NCBI GenBank assembly: GCA_035263645.1
Contig: DATFRD010000318.1
Location: forward strand, 1 to 24,231
Origin: CF-161 sp035263645
GTDB taxonomy: Bacteria > Chloroflexota > Dormibacteria > Dormibacterales > Dormibacteraceae
DNA: 24,231 nt
Reading direction: 5' to 3'
Positions 13,841-23,370 of this stretch are shown in pieces; the stretch's first letter is position 1, and each line of letters starts with the position of its first letter. A program made the position numbers and the translations under genes. The notes beneath the pieces are model-generated. The model saw only the letters and a program-made list of their open reading frames with translations, was not told where the DNA came from and did not search any database.

Positions 13841-14232
13841 TCGGCGGTGCGCGAGGTGCGGGACGTCGAGGAGGTGCGCGAGGTCCGGCGCCTGCCGTTC
13901 GTGGCGGCGGTACGCGTCCTGCGCCGGGCCGTGGCGTCGGTGCCCACCGCCCGCATCACCTTGCGCTGGATGCTGCGCAGCGTGCGCTCGGCGTCCGGCA
14001 TGGTGGACGTGCCGGCGCCGGCGGTCGCCTTTGCCAGCTGGCGCTTCAGCAGCCGATTCTCCTTGATCAGCTGCTCGACGCTCTGCCGCAGACTCTCGAT
14101 CAGATCGGCACCACGCAGACTGCGCCGCCGTGTGGTCGTGGTCCCCGCGGTCGCCGCCGCCCGCGGTCGCCGCGGCCGGCGTGGAGCCGTCGCGCCCCCA
14201 CTGGCAGGGTTCTCGATCGGAACGTCAGTCAT
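13837..14232 (-). CDS. Basic coiled-coil protein, hypothetical
   Basis: 131 residues, not recognised as a named family. The N-terminal 40 residues are rich in Ala, Arg and Thr (RRPRRPRAAATAGTTTTRRR). A clear amphipathic coiled coil follows (ADLIESLRQSVEQLIKENRL, about 42-61, then LKRQLAKA). After a linker with RTLRSIQRKVMRAVG comes an Arg/Ser/Thr tail with repeated TSR units (RTSRTSSTSRTSRT). The composition suggests nucleic-acid or polyphosphate binding, like histone-H1-type bacterial proteins; this is inference. The start is ATG 14232, with AGGAG 11 bases upstream and a TAAGCT box further up. The TAG stop is formed by the edge of repeat copy C, so the tail may have been changed by the insertion. 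The overlapping plus-strand frame lacks these features. Confidence 0.65.
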   Translation of the reverse strand: MTDVPIENPASGGATAPRRPRRPRAAATAGTTTTRRRSLRGADLIESLRQSVEQLIKENRLLKRQLAKATAGAGTSTMPDAERTLRSIQRKVMRAVGTDATARRRTRTAATNGRRRTSRTSSTSRTSRTAD

Positions 14233-14439
14233 GGTGCACTCGTCTCCTGCGGATGCGTTGTCGTGACAGCTTATCCGATCCGCTTCGAGGTGTGAAACTC
14301 ATAGTCGGACTCCACCGACGACCCGCGACTCGGATTGAGACGCCCGCTTGCGCGCGCTTCGAATAGCCCGTCCGCGTTCAGACCTGCCAGTCTGCGAAAC
14401 GCGTCCGGGTCCCCGCCTGCCGCAGCCGTGACGAGACGA

Positions 14440-14688
14440 TCAGCCCTCCAGCAGATCGAGCTCGTCGAGTTGGAACACGTGCTCGATGGGCCGGCCGAAC
14501 AGCCGTGCCAGGCGATAGGCGACCACCAACCGCGGCTGGCATTTGCCGTTCTCGATCGCGTTCACGGACTGCCTGGAAAGCCCGACGATTCGAGCCACGT
14601 CCGCCTGCGACATCCGGCGCTCCTTGCGCAGGTGGCGCAGGAGGTTCTGCGGTTCGTCGATCGGCTGGACGTATCCGAGCTGTGCCAT
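14440..14688 (-). CDS. Small XRE-family helix-turn-helix regulator
   Basis: 82 residues. The helix-turn-helix is textbook: LRHLRKERRMSQADVARIVG, then LSRQSVNAIENGKCQP and VVAYRLARLFGRPIEHVF. This is the YozG-like single-domain group, with an acidic C-terminal tail (QLDELDLLEG). The start is ATG 14688, with a GGGGGG run 7 bases upstream; a GTG at 14706 is an alternative. A near-consensus promoter lies about 250 bases upstream (14945-14972), so the mRNA would have a long leader. No toxin or membrane partner gene is adjacent. The next gene downstream is the basic coiled-coil protein, 207 bases away. Confidence 0.88.
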   Translation of the reverse strand: MAQLGYVQPIDEPQNLLRHLRKERRMSQADVARIVGLSRQSVNAIENGKCQPRLVVAYRLARLFGRPIEHVFQLDELDLLEG

Positions 14689-15035
14689 CCACTTACCCCC
14701 CACCACGCATCGCGCGGGCGCTGACCGGCTTCAAGGCGCTGTGCGAAACCGAGTTCGCCCGTCCTTCCCCGCAACCGTCGATAACCGACTCACTGCTGGC
14801 CAATGCGTGACTATACCTTCCCGTACGGCCGTCAAGTATATGTCGAGCGACGGGCCGCGGTGACCGGCCTGGGGAAGTTGCCACTACCCCCGCTCGGTCG
14901 GCTTCCCTCCGCCCAGCTTCCGAGGGTGCCACCCCTCGCCGAACATCGTAGTCGGGCCGCTTCCGCTGTCAAGCGAGGATGTCAGCGGCCTCCCGGGCCG
15001 TCGGACCCGCACCCCAGATCGGGTACCCGAACCGG
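14689..15035 (-). other. Gene-free leader region upstream of the XRE gene
   Basis: No believable gene in these 347 bases. Read on the minus strand it holds the promoter at 14945-14972 and a CGAGGG-GTGGCA-CCCTCG hairpin (14922-14939). Past a G-rich stretch there is a second possible promoter, TTGACG (14835-14830) and TATAGT (14815-14810), whose spacer of 14 is too short to be convincing. The leader could be structured RNA, but it matches no riboswitch that I know. Confidence 0.4.
14945..14972 (-). promoter_or_regulatory. Sigma70-type promoter, TTGACA-N16-TACGAT
   Basis: A perfect -35 hexamer TTGACA (14972-14967) and a TACGAT -10 box (14950-14945), 16 bases apart, on the minus strand. Transcription would start near 14938 and run towards the XRE gene. 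This is one of the two best promoters by consensus in the window (the other is at 23234-23263). Confidence 0.6.
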
Positions 15036-16067
15036 TTACGCGGACGAGATGGCCCCGTGATGGGGTCGAGCGGGCCCGATCGAACTACGGGGGACGAACT
15101 CGTACTCGAAGTTCGGCACCGGGCTGGCCGGGCTGCCGTGGATCCGGGCCAGGAGCTCTCGGGCCCACGCGGCCGCCTGGCCGTAGTAGTCGCGCCGGAT
15201 GACCGCGAGCCGGGGCCGATGCGCGGCCGCCCAGTCCGAGTCGCCGTAGCACACGAACGACGCGTCCTCGGGAACGCTGAGGCCGCTGTCGTAGATCGCC
15301 GCCAGCATGCGCGGGGCCAGCCCGTACGGGCCCACGACGTACGCAGTCGGTCTCTCGCCCTGCGCTTCCAGGAGATGGACGGCCGCGCGGCAGTCGTCCA
15401 CGGTCTCAACGCGCAGGATGAACCGCTCTTCGAACTCGTAGCCGGCGCGGCGCAGCCCAGCGACGCGCAGGTCGGGGACACCGCGCAGCGCGGCCACCTC
15501 GCGCATCGGCGTCTTCCTGGCCACATAGGCGATGCGCTCGTGACCGGCCGAGCGCAGCATCCGGAGCGCGGCCAGTAAAGCGGGAAGCACCGCCTCCAGG
15601 TGCAGCCTGCCGGCCGACCGATCGTCGATCTCCGCCGTCGGGCCGACCGGCACGCCGGCGTTCAGGAACGGTCGCAGCCTGTCCGGCGCCAGCAGCGGCG
15701 GGATCACGAGCAGACCGTCGACGCGGTGAGCGAAGAGACGGTCGAACTGCCGTCCCTGCACGTCGGCGGAGCCCTGTCCATCGCAGATCGTCACCGCGTA
15801 TCCGGCCTCGCCCGCTGTGTTCTCCACGCCGCGCAGGTAGTTGAGGAAGACGGGGTTGCCGAGGTCGGCGACGGCGACGCCGATGGTCATCGTGCGGGAC
15901 TGGCGCAGGCCGCGGGCCCGGAGGCTCGGCGTGTAGCCCAGGGCGGTGGACGCGGCCATCACCCGCCGGCGCGTCCCCACGCTGCCGTAGCCGGATTCGT
16001 TCAGGACGCGCGACACCGTCGACACCGCGACCCCCGCCTGCGCCGCCACGTCCTTCATGGTCGGCAC
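15036..16067 (-). CDS. LacI-family transcriptional regulator
   Basis: 343 residues from GTG 16067 (MPTMKDVA); ATG 16058 is the alternative. The N-terminal LacI helix-turn-helix is complete: PTMKDVAAQAGVAVSTVSRV followed by LGYTPSLRARGLRQSRTMTI, which includes the hinge. The periplasmic-binding-protein-like effector domain follows (IGVAVADLGNPVFLNYLRGV, then VDGLLVIPP, then PTAYVVGPYG, then ASFVCYGDSDWAAAHRP). Most members bind a sugar or nucleoside, but the effector is not predictable here. The gene follows the cyclase gene on the same strand after 133 bases, which include a fragment of a family 1 repeat. The DinB-cyclase pair may be its regulon. An 8-base AACCGGTT, the core of many LacI operators, overlaps its stop codon. 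Confidence 0.9.
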   Translation of the reverse strand: MPTMKDVAAQAGVAVSTVSRVLNESGYGSVGTRRRVMAASTALGYTPSLRARGLRQSRTMTIGVAVADLGNPVFLNYLRGVENTAGEAGYAVTICDGQGSADVQGRQFDRLFAHRVDGLLVIPPLLAPDRLRPFLNAGVPVGPTAEIDDRSAGRLHLEAVLPALLAALRMLRSAGHERIAYVARKTPMREVAALRGVPDLRVAGLRRAGYEFEERFILRVETVDDCRAAVHLLEAQGERPTAYVVGPYGLAPRMLAAIYDSGLSVPEDASFVCYGDSDWAAAHRPRLAVIRRDYYGQAAAWARELLARIHGSPASPVPNFEYEFVPRSSIGPARPHHGAISSA

Positions 16068-16156
16068 CGGTGGCCGCGGGACGGGACCGGGCTCGGTGCG
16101 CTGGTTCACCGCGATCTGGGCCGCATGATGACACACCGGGGCGGCGGCCGCAGCCG

Positions 16157-16180
16157 AGGACCGCGGCCGAAAACCTGGCC
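16157..16180 (+). repeat. Solitary family 1 terminal repeat (fragment D)
   Basis: Bases 16157-16180 match the first 24 bases of family 1 (AGGACCGCGGCCGAAAACC, then TGGCC); the element's interior is absent on the inner side and no facing partner is nearby. It lies between the cyclase stop and the lacI start, probably as a relic of a deleted copy. Confidence 0.6.
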
Positions 16181-16200
16181 CCTCGCGCACGGCGCTCAGC

Positions 16201-17082
16201 TCACACGATGGCCAGCGGGTTGACCGGGCTGCCGACGCCGCCGGTGATTCGGAGCGGAGCCATGACGAACGCGAACGTGGTGGCCCCCGTCGCCGCCAGC
16301 GGCTCGAGGTCGACCAGTTCCAGCAGGTAGACGCCGCGCTCCTGCAGCATCGCCAGGTGGACGGGCAGGCCGCCGCTCGCGGCGGGGACGACCTCCACGG
16401 CGAAGTTGTCGGCGCCGACCAGGACGGCGCCCCGGTCGGCCAGCCAGCGAGCCGCGTCCACGTCGACCCCGGGCTCGCCCCGGTACCAGCCAGCATCCCG
16501 CTCGTCGAACCGGGCCAGCCACCCGGTGCGGACCAGCACGGCATCGCCCGGCTCCAGCCGCACCGCCGCTCGCTCCAGCGCCCCCTCCAGGCGCTCGACC
16601 GTGATCGCGTCGCCCGCCTCCAGCGTCCCCCCGGCCTCGGCGACCAGGCCCTGCACGTCCAGCAGGACCCCACGGCACACCACGCCGCCAACCCGCTCGA
16701 TGCCGAGGCGCCGGGCGCCGGTCGCGCTTCGGACCTCGCGGGCCGGGATGCCGTTGTACATCACGCCGTCGCGGGCGACGTGGCTCAGGGCGTCGACGTG
16801 CGTCCCGCTGTGGCAGGCCAGCGAGAGGTGGTCGTCGGCGAACTGGGCGCCGTCGGGACCCCGGCGGGCCCCGGCCTCGAAGTCGGCGCCATCGACCAGC
16901 ATCGTGTGCAGCACCGGCGGCCGGGGCGGCAACACGGGCACCCGCCGGGCCTGGACCGGCAGCCCCAGCGGCACCACCAGTCCGCGCCTGGCGGCCGCCA
17001 GCCCGCGCAGCACGGCCGCCTCGTCCACCAGGTTCAGCGCCCCCCGCTCGTCGTCGTCGCCCCAGCGTCCCCAGGCCTTCAT
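16201..17082 (-). CDS. Cyclase-family metal hydrolase (kynurenine-formamidase-like)
   Basis: 293 residues from ATG 17082. The metal-binding signature of the cyclase family, HxGTHxDxxxH, is present as HSGTHVDALSH (91-101). The C-terminal part has the second family block (ADNFAVEVVPAASGGLPVHL, then ERGVYLLELVDLEPLA). Members hydrolyse formamides or cyclic amides, kynurenine formamidase being the best known; the exact substrate here is unknown. The ATG overlaps the stop of the DinB-like gene as ATGA, so the two are translated together. A longer upstream reading frame is antisense to other genes and was rejected. Confidence 0.88.
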   Translation of the reverse strand: MKAWGRWGDDDERGALNLVDEAAVLRGLAAARRGLVVPLGLPVQARRVPVLPPRPPVLHTMLVDGADFEAGARRGPDGAQFADDHLSLACHSGTHVDALSHVARDGVMYNGIPAREVRSATGARRLGIERVGGVVCRGVLLDVQGLVAEAGGTLEAGDAITVERLEGALERAAVRLEPGDAVLVRTGWLARFDERDAGWYRGEPGVDVDAARWLADRGAVLVGADNFAVEVVPAASGGLPVHLAMLQERGVYLLELVDLEPLAATGATTFAFVMAPLRITGGVGSPVNPLAIV

Positions 17083-17495
17083 CGCCCGCGGACCGCGCTC
17101 TCGAGGTGGCCGACGTGCTCGGCCGTGTGCGCGGTCGCGTGGATCAGCGACCGCAGCACGGTCCAGCTGTCCCCCCGCCGCGCGTCGCTCATCGCGGTCA
17201 GGTCCGGGCACCGGCGCGCCAGCTCCTCGCAGGCGGCCAGCGCCCGGTCGAGCGCGGCCCCCAGGTCCTCCAGCGAGGGCTCGCCGGTGAACTCGGAGTC
17301 GCGGTCGCGCGGTCGCGGGTCTCCCAGCATCGCCTGCCGCGTCCACCAGTCGGCCGACTCGGCCGCGTGGAAGGCCAGCTGGCCGGCCGTCGCCCCGCCC
17401 CCGATCCGCGCCTCCAGGGGCAGGGCCGGCACCAGGTCCCGGATCCTGGTCAGGTAGTCCCGGAGCTCGTTCGCGTCGTCGGGGCTCATTCGCAT
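17079..17495 (-). CDS. DinB-like four-helix protein
   Basis: 138 residues with the pattern of the DinB/MDMPI superfamily: GQLAFHAAESADWWTRQAM supplies the first conserved His, and HATAHTAEHVGHLE near the C-terminus the His pair of the metal triad. Members are metal-dependent, often thiol (mycothiol or bacillithiol) transferases or isomerases; many have no known reaction. It is the first gene of the DinB-cyclase unit. Two ATGs (17495, 17489) are possible starts. A TACCTT box lies 8 bases before 17495 and no ribosome binding site is seen, so the mRNA may be leaderless. Confidence 0.8.
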   Translation of the reverse strand: MRMSPDDANELRDYLTRIRDLVPALPLEARIGGGATAGQLAFHAAESADWWTRQAMLGDPRPRDRDSEFTGEPSLEDLGAALDRALAACEELARRCPDLTAMSDARRGDSWTVLRSLIHATAHTAEHVGHLESAVRGR

Positions 17496-17672
17496 CGCCC
17501 GCGAAGGTAGCGCATCCCTGATCCGGTTTCCACCGAGCCGGCACGCACGCGCCCCAAACCGCGATCATTTGCCGGACGGCACCCGGCTCAGGCGCACCCC
17601 CGGAGTCGGACCACCGCCGAGGACGGCCGGTGCCTGAGTGAGAGCCTGCACAGATAGGGAGCGGCGAGAGCA

Positions 17673-20189
<2,517 letters not shown>

Positions 20190-20200
20190 GGGCCCGGCGG

Positions 20201-20362
20201 CCCCTCCCCTCCCGGGACGGGTTGGGGTAGGGGGCTGGGCGCTCACCCCCCACCGGCCCTGGCGGGCCACCTCCCCCGCCAGGGGGGAGGGACCCAACCG
20301 GGCCGCGGCTGACCCCCATGGGCCTGGCGGGCCACCTCCCCCGTGAGGGGGGAGGGACCCAA
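20201..20362 (-). repeat. Family 2 hairpin/G-tract repeat, one full and one half copy
   Basis: On the minus strand a half unit (20362-20312) with only the first hairpin and CCCGCCAGG is followed by a full unit (20297-20201). The full unit is nearly identical to the second copy at 8600-8698, differing at a handful of bases. The four-G-tract motif here (20214-20234) is on the plus strand, since the unit is inverted. It fills the junction between the convergent ATPase and coiled-coil genes. Confidence 0.85.
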
Positions 20363-20375
20363 CCTCAGGCCTGGT

Positions 20376-21770
20376 CTAGAGCGCCGTCGCGGCGCGCAGC
20401 GCCTCGGGGGGCGCCACCAGCCGGCGGGCCAGCTCCAGCACCTTGCGCCGCGCCTCGATGAGCTCCGGCGTGTCGGCACGGGCCCGGTTCAGGCGCTCGC
20501 GGGCATCGTCGATGGCACCCAGCAGCCCGGGGTCGGCCTCGACCCTGGCCAGCTCGGCCTCGGCGGCCTCGATCGTCGTGCGGTCCCTGGTGACCTGGTC
20601 GAGCTCGTCCTCGGCGCGGCGCGCCTTGTCGTCGCGATCGGCCTTGGCCCGGCCTGCCTCGCGGGCATGGTCGCAGACGACCGTGGCGAACCGCTGAGCC
20701 GCCTTCTCCTGGCCGGTCGGGCATGGCCAGAGGGCGGTGCCGGTGCGCCCGACCACGAGCAGGAACAGGGCGGACGTGCCCTCGGCCAGCGCGTCGAGGA
20801 ACGGCTGGGCCTCCGGCGCCTCCATCAGCACGAGGTCGGCCAGGGCCTCGCGATGCTCCGACCACAGCGCCGACGCGGTGTCCACGAACGCCGCGGAGCC
20901 CGCGGCCGGGACCCGTCCCGTGGGCGTCTCCAGCAGGTTGGCGTGCAGCCGGAGCTGCCCCAGGCCGGCCTTGAGCTCGCCGGGCCCCGGCGTCACGACG
21001 GTGCGCATGCGGGCCCTGGCCTCGGCCACCGCCCAGGCGTGCGCCGACTCCGCGGCCTCCACCGCCCGCCGGGCCTCCTGCAGAGCGCGCAGCCGCGCGT
21101 CGTCGGCGGCGGCCAGCTCCCGCTGCGCCGCCGCCGCCGCATCCGCGCGCATGCGCTCGGCCTCGTCGACCTCGGCCAGGCCGGCCGTCATCAGCGCCGC
21201 CCGCTCGTCGAGCAGCCTGGCGGCCGACAGCATGTCATCGGCCTCTTTGATGCTGGGCTGGGGAGCGCTCCTGCCCAGCCGGACCATCAGGCCGCGGTGC
21301 TCGGCGGCGAGCGTGTCGCGCTCGTCCTCCATCTGCCGGCGGTCGTCGCCGGTGGCTCCGAGACGGCGGCGCAGCCCGCGGCTGCCGTCGGCCAGGTTGA
21401 GCCCCTCCTCCACCCGGTTGAGCCGGGCGGCCGCGTCGCGGGCGCGGTCGACGAGGTCGCGCAGGCCGGCCTCGGGTCCCCACTCGGACGGACGGTCGGC
21501 CAGGATGGCGCCCGCCTCGGCGTAGCGGTCCTCGGCCAGCAGCGCCAGCGTCGTCGCGAGGTCCTCGGGCCGCTTGCCCTCCAGGTCGACGGTGGCCTTC
21601 CAGCGGGCGCCGTCCCACTTCCAGAGGCCCTCCTCCGTGGTCGCAGGAACCCAGCGCCGGCCGTTCCACCACCAGCTCCCGTCGCCCGACAGGAGCCGAC
21701 GCGTGTTCCCCTGGCCGGCGGTGGGGGAATCCGGTTCAGCGGTTGCCGTTTTCACGTCGTCGGGGCTCAT
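20376..21770 (-). CDS. Coiled-coil protein with N-terminal tryptophan motifs, hypothetical
   Basis: 464 residues with no family I can name beyond its parts. Near the N-terminus are two aromatic motifs, WWWNGRRW (33-40) and WKWDGARW (50-57), the W-x-W-[ND]-G-x-R-W type known from DUF2510-like modules of actinobacterial and related envelope proteins. Most of the remainder is Ala/Glu/Arg-rich heptad-like helix (for example DEAERMRADAAAAAQRELAA and RAEDELDQVTRDRTTIEAAE), broken by a more globular stretch (LLETPTGRVPAAGSAAFVDT to SALFLLVVGRTGTALWPCPT). It has no signal peptide or clear membrane helix, so it is probably cytoplasmic, perhaps structural. The start ATG 21770 follows GGGAGAGG. The gene stands alone, converging on the ATPase. 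Confidence 0.8.
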   Translation of the reverse strand: MSPDDVKTATAEPDSPTAGQGNTRRLLSGDGSWWWNGRRWVPATTEEGLWKWDGARWKATVDLEGKRPEDLATTLALLAEDRYAEAGAILADRPSEWGPEAGLRDLVDRARDAAARLNRVEEGLNLADGSRGLRRRLGATGDDRRQMEDERDTLAAEHRGLMVRLGRSAPQPSIKEADDMLSAARLLDERAALMTAGLAEVDEAERMRADAAAAAQRELAAADDARLRALQEARRAVEAAESAHAWAVAEARARMRTVVTPGPGELKAGLGQLRLHANLLETPTGRVPAAGSAAFVDTASALWSEHREALADLVLMEAPEAQPFLDALAEGTSALFLLVVGRTGTALWPCPTGQEKAAQRFATVVCDHAREAGRAKADRDDKARRAEDELDQVTRDRTTIEAAEAELARVEADPGLLGAIDDARERLNRARADTPELIEARRKVLELARRLVAPPEALRAATAL

Positions 21771-21932
21771 CTGCCTCTCCCACTAGGTCTCCGAACGAAT
21801 CAGGGTGCTCCCATCGGCCCATGTCGCGCTGGCGAGGGGACGCGGCTCGCCCCACCACCGGCTGATGCGGACTGCAGCACGGGACTTGAAGTATGATCGG
21901 CCGTCCCGCCGCCTCGCTCCGCCGTCCGGAAG

Positions 21933-21952
21933 CCGGGGGGCCTGACCCCCGG
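21933..21952 (-). terminator. Hairpin after the FAD monooxygenase gene
   Basis: CCGGGGG (21933-21939) and CCCCCGG (21946-21952) form a 7-bp stem with a 6-base loop, about 11 bases past the stop of the minus-strand monooxygenase. There is no U-tract. The rest of 21771-21962 holds no gene that I can support. Confidence 0.45.
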
Positions 21953-21962
21953 TGGCGGGGTG

Positions 21963-23222
21963 TCACGGCGCCGGCCGGACCCTCTCGGGCCGGAAGCCCT
22001 GGCCGACGAACCGGGGCAACAGCCGGTCGACGTAGGGGGTCCGCAGCAGCGTCCTGACCGGCCACGGCACCTCAGCGGGCCTGGCGCCGAGGGCGGGCGC
22101 GACCACCGTCGACTGGAGCATCGCCTGGACGCGCTGGGTGAGCGCGGCCGGCAGCCGGCGGCGGCGTTCCACCCTGGCCAGCAGCCCGTCGTCGACCCGG
22201 CCGCGCAGCAGCGGCCGGGCCAGGATGTTGTGCGCCGCCACGGCGTCCTGGACGGCGAGGTTGATGCCCACGCCGCCGATCGGGCTCATCGCGTGGGCGG
22301 CGTCGCCGATCAGGAGCAGCCCTGGGCGCCACCAGCGGCGGACGTGGTTGGAGCGGACCGTGAGCAGGCTGACGTCGTCCCAGCCGCCGATCTCCTGGAC
22401 CCGCTCCCCGAACTCCGGGACGAGCTGTCCGACGGTGTCGCGGAGCGACTCGATCCCCTGCTGTCGCACCTCGTCGCCGGCACCCTTCGGGATGATGTAG
22501 GCGATCTGCCAGTAGGCGCCCCGATCGATCAACACCGCCATGTGGCCGCCGCCGACGCGCGCCACCAGGCCGTCGGGGTCGTCCGGCCGGCGGCTGACCC
22601 GAAACCAGAAGACGTCCATCGGCGGCGACGTCTCGGCGACTTCGATGCCGCTGCGCTGTCGGACCACCGAGTCCCGCCCGTCGGCGCCGATCGTGAGCAG
22701 GGCCCGGACCTCCTCGTCGCCGCCGTCGTCGCGGGTTCGCACGCCGACCACGCGCCCCTCCTCCACCAGCAGGTCGCGGACCTCGGAGCCCATCGACAGG
22801 TGGAAGTTGGGCAGCCGGCAGCCCTCGGCGGCGACGAGGTCGAGGAAGTCCCACTGGGGCACGAACGCGATGTACGGGTACCTGCCGCCGAGCCTGGCCA
22901 GGTCGACGTCCACCGACCCCCGGCTGGCCGGCAGCCGGACGCGTCTGACCTTGCGGTGCGGCAGCGCCAGGAACGCGTCGATCAGGCCGATGTCGTCGAG
23001 TACCTGCAGCGTCGAGGGATGGATCGTGTCACCCCGAAAGTCGCGCAGGAAGTCGGAGTGCTTCTCCAGGACCCTGACCCGCACGCCGGCCCGTGCCAGC
23101 AGCAGCCCGAGCATCATCCCGGCCGGGCCGCCGCCGGCGATGCAGCAGGCCGGCGCCGCGGTGACCGGCGGCCGGTCCCCGGCGGCCGCCCCGCCGGTCG
23201 ATCGCCGCGCGTCTGCGCCCAT
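21963..23222 (-). CDS. FAD-dependent monooxygenase (group A, PHBH fold)
   Basis: 419 residues from ATG 23222. The three FAD signatures of group A hydroxylases are present: GxGxxG as CIAGGGPAGMMLGLLLARAG (Gly30-Gly35), the DG motif as GADGRDSVVR, and the GD motif as LLIGDAAHAMSPIGGVGINL (Asp307). The arginine-bearing FRGDTIHPSTLQVLDDIGL resembles the FAD/substrate region of UbiH- and PHBH-like enzymes. It probably hydroxylates an aromatic or polyketide-like substrate using NAD(P)H and O2; the substrate is unknown. It has its own consensus-like promoter (23234-23263) with a very short leader. A longer upstream frame is antisense to the helicase and was rejected. Confidence 0.92.
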   Translation of the reverse strand: MGADARRSTGGAAAGDRPPVTAAPACCIAGGGPAGMMLGLLLARAGVRVRVLEKHSDFLRDFRGDTIHPSTLQVLDDIGLIDAFLALPHRKVRRVRLPASRGSVDVDLARLGGRYPYIAFVPQWDFLDLVAAEGCRLPNFHLSMGSEVRDLLVEEGRVVGVRTRDDGGDEEVRALLTIGADGRDSVVRQRSGIEVAETSPPMDVFWFRVSRRPDDPDGLVARVGGGHMAVLIDRGAYWQIAYIIPKGAGDEVRQQGIESLRDTVGQLVPEFGERVQEIGGWDDVSLLTVRSNHVRRWWRPGLLLIGDAAHAMSPIGGVGINLAVQDAVAAHNILARPLLRGRVDDGLLARVERRRRLPAALTQRVQAMLQSTVVAPALGARPAEVPWPVRTLLRTPYVDRLLPRFVGQGFRPERVRPAP

Positions 23223-23233
23223 GGTCGGTTCCC

Positions 23234-23263
23234 AGGCTAGGAATGGGTCGCGGCCCCCGTCAA
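23234..23263 (-). promoter_or_regulatory. Promoter of the FAD monooxygenase gene, TTGACG-N18-TAGCCT
   Basis: TTGACG (23263-23258) and TAGCCT (23239-23234), 18 bases apart on the minus strand, with the ATG 11 bases after the -10 box. The 5' leader would be only about 5 bases, although GGGAA lies between. Confidence 0.55.
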
Positions 23264-23370
23264 CTCGTCGGCCCCGGCGGACCGGCCAGCGGGAGAGGCG
23301 GGCCCGGTCCGGGCCAGCTCTTCCGCGACCCGGGGGGCTCATCGACCGTGGCGAGCGGTACTGTAGGCCG

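Noticed and set aside
10672..14295. A 1207-codon plus-strand open frame, and similar long frames opposite other genes (e.g. 1421-2614, 5131-6486, 17861-19270)
   Set aside because: They lie antisense to genes with clear motifs (ECF operon, thiolase, ilvB, ATPase), are low-complexity Arg/Pro/Ala text and show no domain. They result from the scarcity of stop codons in GC-rich DNA.
14330..14400. Possible tRNA around the CTTCGAATAG string
   Set aside because: No acceptor, D or anticodon stems can be drawn around it.
14918..14945. T-box-like string GGGGTGGCACC in the XRE leader
   Set aside because: It lies only a few bases from the presumed transcript start, so there is no room for the specifier stem, and the downstream gene is a regulator rather than an amino-acid gene.
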